Assembly: GCF_002688565.1 (NCBI RefSeq)
Contig: NZ_CP024011.1
Location: 2,976,001 to 3,040,000, forward strand
DNA from: Acinetobacter sp. LoGeW2-3
GTDB taxonomy: Bacteria; Pseudomonadota; Gammaproteobacteria; Pseudomonadales; Moraxellaceae
Direction of reading: 5' to 3'
DNA: 64,000 nucleotides
Position 1 is the stretch's first letter. Each line of letters starts with the position of its first letter. The notes beneath the pieces were generated by a model. It worked only from the letters and a program-made list of their open reading frames with translations. It was not told the DNA's origin and ran no database searches. Shown here one piece after another: positions 18,780 to 28,048 of the stretch. A program made the position numbers and the translations under genes.

Positions 18780-20038
18780 TAGAAACCTAATCCTAGCTGA
18801 GGTGATAATTGCTGCTGATATTTGGAATAACCTGACTGTAAAATTTGCTGTCGAATCTGTTGGGATTGCTGTTCTTTTTTAAATTTCGGCGTATCGGCAC
18901 AACGGATAAAATGCTGCGCGCGGTTATACGCCACACTCATACGTTTCAGTTGATCGATATGGATCTGACCAAAACGGCGCGCCTGAACAATTTTCTTGGC
19001 TGAACGCACGCCAATCCCTGGAACCCGCAAAATCGTCTTATATTCGGCACGGTTGATATCTACCGGAAAGGCTTCCGGATGACGCAATGCCCAGCTCAGC
19101 TTCGGATCAATATCTAGCTCCAGATTTGGATGCTGGTCATCGACAATTTCTTCTGCATTAAAACCATAAAAACGCATTAACCAGTCGCTCTGATACAGCC
19201 GATTTTCACGTAGCAATGGCGGTGCTGAACCCACGGCTGGCAGTGCTTTTTCCTCATCATTAATCGGGATATAACCGGAAAAATACACGCGTTTTAACTT
19301 AAATTCTTTGTAATGCCGATCTGCCATCAGAATGACATCGCGATCCGTTTCGCTATGTGCGCCAACGACCATTTGCGTGGTCTGCCCTGCTGGCACGAAT
19401 TTCGGTACAGCTTTAATGATTTTACTTTCATCTTTAATCTGGATCAGGCGGTCACGCACAATGCCTAAGTCTTTCTGCACTTCGGCGTGCGTTTTCTCTG
19501 GCGCAAATTTTCGCAACCCATCTTCTGTTGGCATTTCCAGATTGATACTCATTCGGTCCACATACAGACCTGCTTCGGTAATGATTTCCTGTGAAGCGCC
19601 AGGAATCGTCTTGAGATGAATATAACCATTAAAGTTTTCTTCCAAACGCAGTTTCTTCACCACCTGTAGCATACGTTCCATGGTGTAATCGGCCGACTTG
19701 AAGATCCCCGAACTCAGGAACAGTCCTTCGATATAATTACGGCGATAGAAATTCATGGTCAGATCGACCACTTCCTGCACGGTAAAAGCGGCGCGTTTCA
19801 CATCATTGGAACGGCGCGAAACGCAATATGAGCAGTCAAAAATACAGACATTGGAAAACAGGATTTTTAGCAAAGAAACGCAACGCCCATCTTCGGTATA
19901 GCTATGACAGATCCCATTGCCGGTATTACCTACGCCTTTATCTTTATTTTTACGATTGCTACCGCTGGATGAACAAGATACATCATATTTGGCGGCATCA
20001 GCGAGAATCTGTAATTTTTCACGTATACGATCAGACAT
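18779..20038 (-). CDS. Putative DNA modification/repair radical SAM protein (TIGR03916 type)
   Basis: 419 aa. The 4Fe-4S/SAM motif CX3CX2C is at Cys65, Cys69 and Cys72 (NVCIFDCSYC). Extra cysteines at 22, 44 and 53 could bind a second cluster. A C-terminal helix-hairpin-helix (LRVPGIGVRSAKKIV, about residues 330-345) is a non-sequence-specific DNA-binding element and is the reason for the DNA-repair label. The partner gene follows with a one-base overlap. The reaction is unknown. Confidence 0.88.
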   Translation of the reverse strand: MSDRIREKLQILADAAKYDVSCSSSGSNRKNKDKGVGNTGNGICHSYTEDGRCVSLLKILFSNVCIFDCSYCVSRRSNDVKRAAFTVQEVVDLTMNFYRRNYIEGLFLSSGIFKSADYTMERMLQVVKKLRLEENFNGYIHLKTIPGASQEIITEAGLYVDRMSINLEMPTEDGLRKFAPEKTHAEVQKDLGIVRDRLIQIKDESKIIKAVPKFVPAGQTTQMVVGAHSETDRDVILMADRHYKEFKLKRVYFSGYIPINDEEKALPAVGSAPPLLRENRLYQSDWLMRFYGFNAEEIVDDQHPNLELDIDPKLSWALRHPEAFPVDINRAEYKTILRVPGIGVRSAKKIVQARRFGQIHIDQLKRMSVAYNRAQHFIRCADTPKFKKEQQSQQIRQQILQSGYSKYQQQLSPQLGLGF

Positions 20039-20243
20039 GAGTTCAGCTAAATTTAACTAAAACAGTATTATAAAACCGCAGTCTTTCCCTCACTATGCGA
20101 TTGGTCTATGTAGCGACAATCAATGTCGTAGCAAATGTAATCCGAATGTAACGATCGTCGAATATTTCAAAATAAAATAACCAATATGATTTGCTTAATT
20201 TGCAAGGCGAAGGCAAAGTAAGGTGATAACAAGGAGCAAAGCC

Positions 20244-21290
20244 ATGTCTTTATTGGAAAAATTAGGCATTAAACACCCAATTCTGTTAGCGCCCATGGCC
20301 GGGGTCTCCACACCTGAGCTGGCCGCTGAGGTGTCTAATCAGTGTGCCTTAGGCTCATTAGGATTAGGTGCAAGTAGCGTTCAGTCTGCGCGTGAGCAGA
20401 TTCTTAAAACTCAAGAGCTGACCGATCAGCCTTTTCAGGTCAATTTCTTCTGCCATAAATCTGAAGATTTAGATGACACTGTGGCACAAGCCTGGATTGA
20501 TCAGTTTAAGGATAAATTTGCCCAGTATGGTGTAAAACCCCCAAAAACATTGAAATGCATTTACCCAAGCTTTAGGGATAATGACGATTTCCTCAATCTG
20601 GTTCTGGAAACCCGTCCTAAAGCAGTGAGTTTTCACTTTGGTATTCCACATCCGCATCAGGTTCAGGCATTAAAAGATGCTGGTATTGTGACCATGGTAT
20701 CTGCGACTAATCTAGCTGAAGCACGTGCCATCGAAGCTGCTGGTATTGATATCGTGATTGCGCAAGGTATTGAAGCTGGTGGTCATCGTGGGATTTTCAG
20801 TACCAAGTTCGATGCCTCTGTCAAAACTTCAAACTTGATTAAGCTGATCAAGCAATACTGTTCCCTGCCAATTGTAGCTGCGGGTGGCATTATGGATGGT
20901 TATCAGGCAAGACAAATGCTGGAGTTCGGTGCTGAAGCAGTTCAATTGGGAACTGCATTTGTACAATGCAAAACCTCTAATGCCAACGAAGCTTATCGTA
21001 AAGCATTACTATCCAAACCACTGACTCAGGTGACTGCAAGTATTTCTGGTCGCCCTGCACGCGGCATCATTAATCACTGGCATACCGATATCGACACACC
21101 AGATCGTCTGGATGTCCCAGCCTATCCTTATACTTATGATCTAGCCAAGCAATTACATGCCGCAGCTGTTCAACATGGTGATCATGGCTATGGTGCGTTT
21201 TGGGCCGGCTCAAATGCCGCACAAACCCGTGAAATGGAAGCTTCCGATCTGGTTAACCAGCTGATTTTAGAAATTAAACACCGAGAATAA
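20244..21290 (+). CDS. Nitronate monooxygenase (2-nitropropane dioxygenase family)
   Basis: 348 aa, an FMN-binding TIM barrel. Motifs are HPILLAPMAGVSTPELA at the N-terminus, the AQGIEAGGHRG loop with the catalytic-type His, and AAGGIMDG plus GAEAVQLGTAF for FMN phosphate binding. It oxidises nitroalkane/nitronate toxins such as propionate 3-nitronate. ATG 20244 is chosen because AAGGAG lies seven bases before it; an upstream GTG in frame (20223) overlaps that site. Confidence 0.9.
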   Translation: MSLLEKLGIKHPILLAPMAGVSTPELAAEVSNQCALGSLGLGASSVQSAREQILKTQELTDQPFQVNFFCHKSEDLDDTVAQAWIDQFKDKFAQYGVKPPKTLKCIYPSFRDNDDFLNLVLETRPKAVSFHFGIPHPHQVQALKDAGIVTMVSATNLAEARAIEAAGIDIVIAQGIEAGGHRGIFSTKFDASVKTSNLIKLIKQYCSLPIVAAGGIMDGYQARQMLEFGAEAVQLGTAFVQCKTSNANEAYRKALLSKPLTQVTASISGRPARGIINHWHTDIDTPDRLDVPAYPYTYDLAKQLHAAAVQHGDHGYGAFWAGSNAAQTREMEASDLVNQLILEIKHRE

Positions 21291-21313
21291 GTAGTCTGCC
21301 TTCTCATAGAAAT

Positions 21314-21344
21314 AAAAAAACCTCTCGATAGTGAGAGGTTTTTT
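21314..21344. terminator. Bidirectional terminator
   Basis: AAAAAAACCTCTC-gatagt-GAGAGGTTTTTT lies between the nitronate monooxygenase gene and the convergent glycine-zipper gene ending at 21358. Confidence 0.9.
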
Positions 21345-21357
21345 ATTGGGCTAGAAT

Positions 21358-22032
21358 TTAACGAGTGGCACGATGCCATGCATCTTTTACTGCAAATTTA
21401 GCTTCTTCCCAGTTTAGACGCGAGTCACCTTTCACCTGTTCCCATTTGGTACGTAAGTCAGGTTCAGCTTCATTAAATTCTTTACCGTTATAGTGTGCGC
21501 GATTTTCATAACCAAGACGATATGCACCACGGTAGTCACGATCATAGTCTAGATCACCATAGACATTCCGGCTTTCAGTATAATAAGGAGTTTGATGATG
21601 CTGTTCCCGCCAGTATTGATCATCGTCATCCTGTAAATTCTCTGATCCTGAAAGTGCGATACCTTCTGGTGTATCTACCGTTGGTCGTGCTGATTCTGCG
21701 ACTTCATTTCCAGCCAGACCGCCAACTACCCCCCCAACAAGACCACCGATGACCGCACCTGCTGGACCACCGACTGCACCAATCGCCGCACCTGCAGCTG
21801 CGCCACCCAACGTACCAGCACTAGTAGCCACGGGATGATCACCCGCTTCATTCATGTCAGGTACACGATGGCTTTCAGTATCTGGTAAATTTAAATCTTG
21901 TCGCGCGCTACCTGAAGTTGTCGGAATAGTCCTTAATTCTTCCTCAGTTTTTAATACATCGGTCCGTTCCTGGGACAAATCACGATGTGAAGCTGGATTA
22001 ATATCTGAAACTGGTCGATTGGTATTTGTCAT
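21358..22032 (-). CDS. Glycine-zipper protein with CsbD-like tail (paralogue 1)
   Basis: 224 aa from ATG 22032, which follows AGGGAG at seven bases. Residues 1-70 are polar and disordered. Then a glycine-zipper hairpin (AGTLGGAAAGAAIGAVGG, VIGGLVGGVVGGLAGNEV), likely to insert into or pack against a membrane. Next is an acidic Tyr/Arg-rich region (LDYDRDYRGAYRLGYENR) and a tail (TKWEQVKGDSRLNWEEAK) resembling the CsbD stress-protein motif. A close paralogue lies just upstream (22482-23138). A stress role is inferred only. Confidence 0.8.
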   Translation of the reverse strand: MTNTNRPVSDINPASHRDLSQERTDVLKTEEELRTIPTTSGSARQDLNLPDTESHRVPDMNEAGDHPVATSAGTLGGAAAGAAIGAVGGPAGAVIGGLVGGVVGGLAGNEVAESARPTVDTPEGIALSGSENLQDDDDQYWREQHHQTPYYTESRNVYGDLDYDRDYRGAYRLGYENRAHYNGKEFNEAEPDLRTKWEQVKGDSRLNWEEAKFAVKDAWHRATR

Positions 22033-22481
22033 TCTAAATCTCCCTTGATCTTTTTTAAAACAAAATGGAAATTTCATCTTGCGTATGGCTTTTTATCATA
22101 GAGAAAATTCAGGTTAACACTGTCCAAGTCCTGTCCGGTTTCAGTGAAGATATACTGCGCTATGTACCTGTAAGCTACTCATGTAACCATCGTGTCTAAA
22201 TTGCATGAATAAATATCAAAAAAGTAAATTTTCTATTGCTATATAATTTTGCTTTTTTAGAAAACCCTATTTTTAATTCAATAATAATCCTCTGAAATAT
22301 ACAAATCACCTGCTTATTAAATAATGGCTGTTAGGCATTTCGGTTATATCTATGAAGGTTTGAATGCAAACTTAATCTCTGCAATTTAATCGAATGCTTA
22401 AAATCAGATATTGACTAAAAAAACTATTTTAAAAAATAAAAAAACCTCTCTGAATAGAGAGGTTTTTTCTAAAGATATAGT
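22033..22481. other. Intergenic region between the two glycine-zipper paralogues
   Basis: 449 bp. It holds the promoter region of paralogue 1, including a conserved stretch at 22098-22155 shared with 23197-23255 upstream of paralogue 2. It also holds the terminator of paralogue 2 (22438-22468). The middle is AT-rich and I see no ORF. Confidence 0.6.
22438..22468 (-). terminator. Terminator of glycine-zipper paralogue 2
   Basis: CCTCTC-tgaata-GAGAGG flanked by seven A and six T. The stem matches the terminator after paralogue 1, so it was duplicated with the gene. Confidence 0.88.
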
Positions 22482-23138
22482 TTAGCGAGTAGTTCGATCC
22501 CAAGCATCTTTGACTGCATATTTAGCCTGTTCCCAAGTTAAGCGGGATTCACCTTTGAATTGCTCCCATTTACTGCGTAAATCAGGTTCAGCCTCATCAA
22601 ATGCTTTTCCATTATAGTGTTCACGGTTTTCATAACCGAGTTGGTAAGCACCGCGATAGTCGCGATCATAGTCCAAATCACCGTGCACATTTCGGCTTTC
22701 ACTATAATAAGGTCTGCTCTGATACTGTTCACGCCAGTAATGATCATGATCAGCGAATAGACCTGTGTTTTCAATACCGTGCTCTGGATGGTCTGGCGTT
22801 GAAATATCCTTTCCTGCAATTCCGCCAAGTACTCCTCCCACGATTCCTCCAACTAATGAGCCCCCTGGTCCACCTACCATACCCAGTGTTGCTCCAAGGG
22901 CCGCTCCACCAACACTTCCGGCACCGGTTGCTAGTGCCTGATCTCCAGCTTCAGCTTCTTTCTCATGTGGATCAAGTGGTCTTGTCGATTCTGCTGAATT
23001 TAAATTAGGATCGGAACCCTCTGCGATTGATGGATCCATTTTCACAACTTCTTCATGTTTTATCGCATTATTGTCATCAACCAGATCGTTTTGAGGAGGT
23101 GGATTAATATCTGAAAATGGACGGTTGGTATTTGTCAT
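22482..23138 (-). CDS. Glycine-zipper protein with CsbD-like tail (paralogue 2)
   Basis: 218 aa, with the same order as its neighbour: MTNTNRPFSDINP start, polar N-terminus, glycine zipper (GGSLVGGIVGGVLGGIAG), acidic Tyr-rich region (LDYDRDYRGAYQLGYENR) and a WEQFKGESRLTWEQAK tail. The N-terminal 70 residues differ most between the two. The ribosome site AGGGAG and the upstream region are also shared. No catalytic motif is visible. Confidence 0.8.
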   Translation of the reverse strand: MTNTNRPFSDINPPPQNDLVDDNNAIKHEEVVKMDPSIAEGSDPNLNSAESTRPLDPHEKEAEAGDQALATGAGSVGGAALGATLGMVGGPGGSLVGGIVGGVLGGIAGKDISTPDHPEHGIENTGLFADHDHYWREQYQSRPYYSESRNVHGDLDYDRDYRGAYQLGYENREHYNGKAFDEAEPDLRSKWEQFKGESRLTWEQAKYAVKDAWDRTTR

Positions 23139-23196
23139 TCTGATTCTCCCTTGATTTTATTTAGACAAAATTGAAATTTCATCTTGTGTATGTCAT

Positions 23197-23255
23197 TTAT
23201 CATAGAGAAAGTTCAGGTTAATACTGTCCAAGTCCTGTCCGGTTTCAGTGAAGTT
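23197..23255 (-). promoter_or_regulatory. Conserved upstream element of the glycine-zipper pair
   Basis: This segment and 22098-22155 share long runs such as ctgtccaagtcctgtccggt and atcatagagaaa. Both lie 60-120 bases upstream of a glycine-zipper start codon. The shared block probably contains the promoter and any regulator site. No known operator was recognised. Confidence 0.5.
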
Positions 23256-23321
23256 AATACTCAACTCTGTACAGGTATTTCTTTCATGTAACAGCCTTGC
23301 TGTATTGCATAACACAGATAT

Positions 23322-23351
23322 AAAAAAGGTACTGTTTATACAACAGTACCT
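23322..23351 (-). terminator. Terminator of dusB
   Basis: On the minus strand GGTACTGT-tgtataa-ACAGTACC is followed by TTTTTT, 30 bases after the dusB stop codon. Confidence 0.88.
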
Positions 23352-23381
23352 TGAGGATTGTATTTCAGGAAATAGAGAAAA

Positions 23382-24407
23382 TCAGGTTGTTTCCAGCAGA
23401 TTCACCTGTTCAACCTGCACATCACTCATGATCTGACCATGTTCAAGCAGGTTATTAAAATAGTCTTCTACCACCTTGTACTGATCCGCAGTACTTTCTA
23501 CCTTATACATATTCTGGCGAAACTCATTACTTGAACGCAGCCCCTTGGTATACCAGGCAATATGTTTACGCGAAATTCGGCAACCCGAATATTCACCATA
23601 AAACTCATATAGTTCAGCCAAGTGACCTAATAGCACTTCTTTGACTTCAGCAATACTTGGTGCAGCCAGCTTTTCGCCCGTCTTTAAATAATGTGCGATT
23701 TCACGGAAAATCCAAGGACGCCCTTGCGCAGCACGACCAATCATCACCGCATCTGCGCCAGTATAATCCAGCACATATTTGGCCTTTTCCGGACTGTCGA
23801 TATCTCCGTTCGCAATCACGGGAATATTCAACATCGATTTCACATCTTTAATCAGTGAATATCGTGCCGTGTTTAGATACATATCTTCACGGGTACGACC
23901 ATGCAAAGCCAATGCGGCAATGCCCGCTTCTTCTGCCCTTTTAGCCACACGCATTATATTTTCATGACCATTTAAATAGCCCAAACGGGTTTTTAAAGTC
24001 ACGGGAACATCGACTGCTGCCACCACAGCATCCAGAATACGTGCAACCAGATCTTCATCTTTCAGTAATGCAGAGCCAGCCAGCTTGTTACAGACCTTTT
24101 TGGCTGGACAACCCATATTAATATCAACAATTTGTGCACCATTTGCGACTTGATAACGCGCCGCTTCTGCCAGATCATGCGGGTCTGAACCGGCAATTTG
24201 CGCCGAGATCGGTGCCAGCTCACCATCGAAGTTCGCACGGTACAGACTTTTCTTGCTCATGCGCAAGGTCTTGTCTGACGTCATCATTTCACTGACAGCA
24301 TGACCCGCACCAAAATACTTGCATAGTGTACGGAACGGACGGTCTGTTACGCCTGCCATGGGAGCAACAATCAAATTATTTGATAGCTGATACGGACCAA
24401 TATACAT
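23382..24407 (-). CDS. dusB: tRNA-dihydrouridine synthase B
   Basis: 341 aa. It reduces specific uridines in the tRNA D-loop using FMN and NADPH. Motifs are VAPMAGVTDRPFR (FMN barrel start), DINMGCPAKKVC with the catalytic Cys100, LKTRLGY, ALHGRTREDMY and VIANGDIDSPEKA. The C-terminal helical tRNA-binding domain is present. In E. coli dusB is followed by fis; here it ends in a terminator and no fis follows, so the usual dusB-fis operon is absent. Confidence 0.95.
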   Translation of the reverse strand: MYIGPYQLSNNLIVAPMAGVTDRPFRTLCKYFGAGHAVSEMMTSDKTLRMSKKSLYRANFDGELAPISAQIAGSDPHDLAEAARYQVANGAQIVDINMGCPAKKVCNKLAGSALLKDEDLVARILDAVVAAVDVPVTLKTRLGYLNGHENIMRVAKRAEEAGIAALALHGRTREDMYLNTARYSLIKDVKSMLNIPVIANGDIDSPEKAKYVLDYTGADAVMIGRAAQGRPWIFREIAHYLKTGEKLAAPSIAEVKEVLLGHLAELYEFYGEYSGCRISRKHIAWYTKGLRSSNEFRQNMYKVESTADQYKVVEDYFNNLLEHGQIMSDVQVEQVNLLETT

Positions 24408-24488
24408 ATAAATTCATCACTTTGTTGATGAGCATAGTATACTGCATCTGCCTTGATCGCTCATCTGCTGGAATCTGATTTAGACAAC

Positions 24489-25694
24489 ATGAACAACACA
24501 CTTCACCGAATTTTTACTGTTAAATCGTGGTCTGTCCTTGCCTTATCCTTAAGTCTTACTGGCTGTGGCAATGGTTCCTGGTGGTCTTCGGATGAGCCGA
24601 CCATGGAAGCTGATCAGATTCGCAAAGCCATTCCATCACGTGTCAGCAACCGCGATTCATGGGCCAAAGACATCTATGACATCACCGAACAACTCGGTAT
24701 TCCACAGACTAAACAGAATGTTTGTACCATTGTCGCAGTAGTCGATCAGGAATCTAATTTCCATGCTGATCCGGCTGTACCGGGTTTAGGTGAAAAAGCG
24801 GTTAAGGAAGTTCAGGATCGTCTAGAAGAGAAATTTACCGAAAAACTGGGCGAAAGTATCGGTGGAACAGTTGCTGGATATTTCCAGGATGTACTCAAGA
24901 ATCATCCAACACCAGATAATAACTATCTTAGCCAGATGCGTAAGGTGAAAACTGAACGTGAACTAGATGAACTGTATCGTGAAATATTCGACTACATGGC
25001 TAAACAGTATCATGTCAGTGCATTGACGGGTGCTGCCAAACTGTTTGGCCAGAATATTGGGGAAAAGCTTAATCCAATTACCACTCTAGGCTCAATGCAG
25101 GTACATATCAGTTACGCCAAAGAGCATAAGCGTCAAAGTGGCAATATTGCAGAACTTCGTACTGACTTGTATAGCCAATATGGTGGGTTATATTACGGTA
25201 TTCACCGCCTGATGATGTATCCTGCGGATTATGACAAACCGATTTATCGTTTTGCCGACTATAACTCAGGCAAATATTCTAGCCGTAATGCGGCGTTCCA
25301 AAGCATGCTCAATGATCTAACTGCAGCTGAACTGGATCTGGATGGCGATTTATTGCTGTATAGCAAAGATGGCAGTGTCCGCTCTCAGAAAAGTCAGTCT
25401 GAACGTGAGTTGATCAATGTCTTTGCCAAACATAATTTCATCATTACTGAACGCCAGATCCGTTCTGACCTGAAAAAAGAAAAAGAGAAGGATTTTGAAG
25501 ACACTATGACCTATCGTGGTGTGGCAAAACTCTATCAGGAACAAACGGGCAAAGAACCTTTCTATGCCATCATGCCGGAAGTGGTGATTTCTGGTCCGAA
25601 ACTGAGCCGTGATTACAATACCAACTGGTTTGCCAGCCGTGTAGATGGTCGTTATCAAACATGCATGCGCAAGATCAAAAACCTCAAGCTCTAG
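24489..25694 (+). CDS. DUF1615 family lipoprotein
   Basis: 401 aa from ATG 24489, giving a lipoprotein signal ending LSLTGC. A TTG-initiated reading from 24453 would add 12 residues and spoil the signal. The core has TIVAVVDQESNFHADPAVPGLG near residues 75-95, whose Glu and fold resemble lytic transglycosylase-like proteins. LGSMQVHI and the RFADYNSGKYSSRNAAFQ segment are also like a lysozyme-fold hydrolase. Family function is not proven; peptidoglycan contact is inference. Its 3' end overlaps the next gene by 34 bases. Confidence 0.8.
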   Translation: MNNTLHRIFTVKSWSVLALSLSLTGCGNGSWWSSDEPTMEADQIRKAIPSRVSNRDSWAKDIYDITEQLGIPQTKQNVCTIVAVVDQESNFHADPAVPGLGEKAVKEVQDRLEEKFTEKLGESIGGTVAGYFQDVLKNHPTPDNNYLSQMRKVKTERELDELYREIFDYMAKQYHVSALTGAAKLFGQNIGEKLNPITTLGSMQVHISYAKEHKRQSGNIAELRTDLYSQYGGLYYGIHRLMMYPADYDKPIYRFADYNSGKYSSRNAAFQSMLNDLTAAELDLDGDLLLYSKDGSVRSQKSQSERELINVFAKHNFIITERQIRSDLKKEKEKDFEDTMTYRGVAKLYQEQTGKEPFYAIMPEVVISGPKLSRDYNTNWFASRVDGRYQTCMRKIKNLKL

Positions 25695-26305
25695 CCCTAT
25701 TCGACTTCGATGGAACCCTGTATCCGCATGACAGCTTTACAGGGTTTATGTTTTATGTCCTGAAGAAACGGCATATCATTTGGCGTGGCTATAAAGTACT
25801 GCATTGGATTACTGCTTATTATCTGAGGCTCTATCCTGCCCATCGCATGCGCCCGAAGCTTTATTCAGCTATGTTTAAAGACTGTGATGTAGAGTTAATT
25901 CAGCCTTTAGCATTGCAATACGCGAATAAGGTTTTAGAGAATCTTGACTCAGCTCTATTTGAGCAGCTGCAAAAGCATCAAGAGTTAGGACATAAAGTCG
26001 TATTGGTTTCAGCGACCATTGATCTATATCTGGAAATAATTGCCAAGGCTTTAAATGTAGAGCTGATCTGTTCCAAAGTTGAGATCAAAAATGGAAAATT
26101 GACCGGTAAATATCTGACGCCAGATTGTAGCTATATGCAAAAGAAATTACGGGTTTTAGAAGTAATTAATCTTGCAGATTTTGAAACAATTTATGCATAT
26201 GGGAATAGTGAGGAGGATCTCGATATGATGAGTCTAGCGGGAGATACTTATATGGTAGGTCATGACAAAGAATTACCCATATTAGATAAAGTACAAACTT
26301 TTTAA
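25661..26305 (+). CDS. HAD-IB family phosphatase
   Basis: 214 aa. HAD motif I is LFDFDGTLYPHDSF (nucleophile Asp in DFDGT), motif II is VLVSATIDLY, and motif III/IV is YAYGNSEEDLDMM. The order and the IB-type cap resemble SerB-like and YfhB/PgpC-type phosphatases. The substrate is unknown. The start lies inside the end of the DUF1615 gene, so translational coupling is likely. Confidence 0.88.
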   Translation: MHAQDQKPQALALFDFDGTLYPHDSFTGFMFYVLKKRHIIWRGYKVLHWITAYYLRLYPAHRMRPKLYSAMFKDCDVELIQPLALQYANKVLENLDSALFEQLQKHQELGHKVVLVSATIDLYLEIIAKALNVELICSKVEIKNGKLTGKYLTPDCSYMQKKLRVLEVINLADFETIYAYGNSEEDLDMMSLAGDTYMVGHDKELPILDKVQTF

Positions 26306-26666
26306 AAAAATCTCGAATTAATAATCTATAGATAATAATTTTTTTAAGCTGAATTTATCAATATATATTTATGCTGTTTAACTTAATATTTATATAATGT
26401 TATCTAAAATACAGTAATTACTTCTCCCTCACTTTTATAAGATATAAATTAAAAATATATTTAAAGATTAAATTAGAAAGCTTAGGTTAAGTAGATTATT
26501 TAAAATTTTTAAATAAAATAAGCTATATCATCATTTTTCATATTTATATAAATTAAATATCATACTTATAACTTTAGTCTATTAGTATAAAAAATCAGCC
26601 ATTCTATATGATAAATTTCTCATAAATTTTAAGCATAGTGATTTATCTATAATGAGGCATTGCCCT
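26306..26666. other. AT-rich intergenic region
   Basis: 361 bp of very AT-rich DNA between the HAD gene and the 69-aa gene. I see no ORF with a ribosome site, no GC-rich hairpin and no RNA gene. Confidence 0.5.
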
Positions 26667-26876
26667 ATGAACCAATTCTCTCCTCCCAAATACATAAGAA
26701 ATCTATATATCAAATACGGTGAAAATCCATTTGTATTATTATCCAAATTTATTTATGCAGCACGCCGCCAGAAATGGACTAAAGAAGAAATTGAACGCGT
26801 TATTTCTGCGGCAAAAAAAGGAAACTATGTGGCTCTAATTCGAATTTTGCGCAGCCATACTAATTTAGAAGAATAA
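26667..26876 (+). CDS. Small basic conserved hypothetical protein (69 aa)
   Basis: ATG 26667 has GAGG about nine bases upstream; an in-frame ATG at 26652 overlaps that site and is less likely. The product is basic and helical (YIRNLYIKYGENPFVLL, ARRQKWTKEEIERVISAA), with a W/EE pattern like a small nucleic-acid-binding helix bundle. I do not recognise it. A strong terminator follows. Confidence 0.65.
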   Translation: MNQFSPPKYIRNLYIKYGENPFVLLSKFIYAARRQKWTKEEIERVISAAKKGNYVALIRILRSHTNLEE

Positions 26877-26893
26877 AATAATATTTAAAAAAT

Positions 26894-26923
26894 AAAAAAC
26901 CACTTCAATTGAAGTGGTTTTTT
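26894..26923. terminator. Bidirectional terminator
   Basis: A perfect 20-bp palindrome ACCACTTCAATTGAAGTGGT (26899-26918), flanked by A and T runs, lies between the 69-aa gene and the convergent desaturase gene. Confidence 0.92.
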
Positions 26924-26939
26924 ATTAGCTTACATAAAC

Positions 26940-28034
26940 TTATTTTTTGAACGGGAAGGCATATTTCACAATCCGTTTTAATACGCTGCCATACTGTTTA
27001 ACTAGGCTAGCATTGTTATAGTTTAGACCATATTTTTCACAGACTGCCTGTACTTTTGGTCCCATTTGACGATAACGACGCGCTGGAACATCTGGATATA
27101 AATGGTGTTCAATCTGATGACTTAAGTGACCAGTCAGAATATGGAATGCTTCAGAACCGGTCAGGTTTGATGAACCACGGATCTGGCGCATATACCAGTG
27201 ACCACGGCTTTCATTTTCCAGGACTGATTTCGGGAAAACTTCTACATCTTTAGTGAAGTGACCACAGAAAATAATACTAAACGTCCAAACGTTACGGATG
27301 CCATTCGCGACCATATTACCCGCAAATACTGGCAATGCAGCAGGACCTGCGATCAATGGGAAAAATACATAGTCCTTAAACAGCTGCTTGGTAATTTTGC
27401 GCTGCATTGGTTTCCATTCTTCTTTGGTCTGCTCAGCAGTTTTACGACCTTTGAAATATTTACCCAATTCCAAGTTTTGAATCGCCACACCCCATTGGAA
27501 CAATAGGCAGAATGGAATACTGTAAATTGGTTGTAATAAGTAGAATGGTTTCCAGCGTTGTTCCGGGAACAGACGAACCAGGCCATAACCAATATCATCA
27601 TCCATACCTTTAATATTGGTATAAGTATGATGTTTAAAGTTATGGGTTTGACGCCAGTTATCTGAAGTACCTACAATGTCCCACTCATAAGTCTGGCCAT
27701 TGAGCTTCGTATCATTCATCCAGTCGTACTGACCGTGCATGACATTATGACCCAGCTCCATGTTTTCCATAATTTTGGAAAAACCAAGCAGGCCTGTACC
27801 CAGAACCCATGCTGGTGGGAACCAGCCGGCAAACAATAACGCACGGCCAGCAATAGAAGAATAACGAATTGCAGAATAGACACGACGGATGTATTTCGCA
27901 TCTTTCTCGCCTAGGTCATCGAGCACTTCCTGCTTGATCGCATCGAGTTCGCGCGCGAGTTCGTCCAATTCTGCCTGTGTCAGTTCACGGTTTTTTGGAT
28001 TTTTAAAATATTGAAATTTTACTGGCATATTCAT
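26940..28034 (-). CDS. Membrane acyl-CoA desaturase (fatty acid desaturase family)
   Basis: 364 aa from ATG 28034. The three His boxes of the membrane di-iron desaturases are HNVMH (96-100), HNFKHH (131-136) and QIEHH near the C-terminus, with hydrophobic segments between. It inserts a double bond into acyl chains to tune membrane fluidity. The reductase gene lies 14 bp upstream on the same strand and would pass it electrons. A FabR/DesT-type repressor is divergent from the pair, the layout known from Pseudomonas desBC-desT. Confidence 0.92.
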   Translation of the reverse strand: MNMPVKFQYFKNPKNRELTQAELDELARELDAIKQEVLDDLGEKDAKYIRRVYSAIRYSSIAGRALLFAGWFPPAWVLGTGLLGFSKIMENMELGHNVMHGQYDWMNDTKLNGQTYEWDIVGTSDNWRQTHNFKHHTYTNIKGMDDDIGYGLVRLFPEQRWKPFYLLQPIYSIPFCLLFQWGVAIQNLELGKYFKGRKTAEQTKEEWKPMQRKITKQLFKDYVFFPLIAGPAALPVFAGNMVANGIRNVWTFSIIFCGHFTKDVEVFPKSVLENESRGHWYMRQIRGSSNLTGSEAFHILTGHLSHQIEHHLYPDVPARRYRQMGPKVQAVCEKYGLNYNNASLVKQYGSVLKRIVKYAFPFKK

Positions 28035-28048
28035 AGGAATCAACTCGC

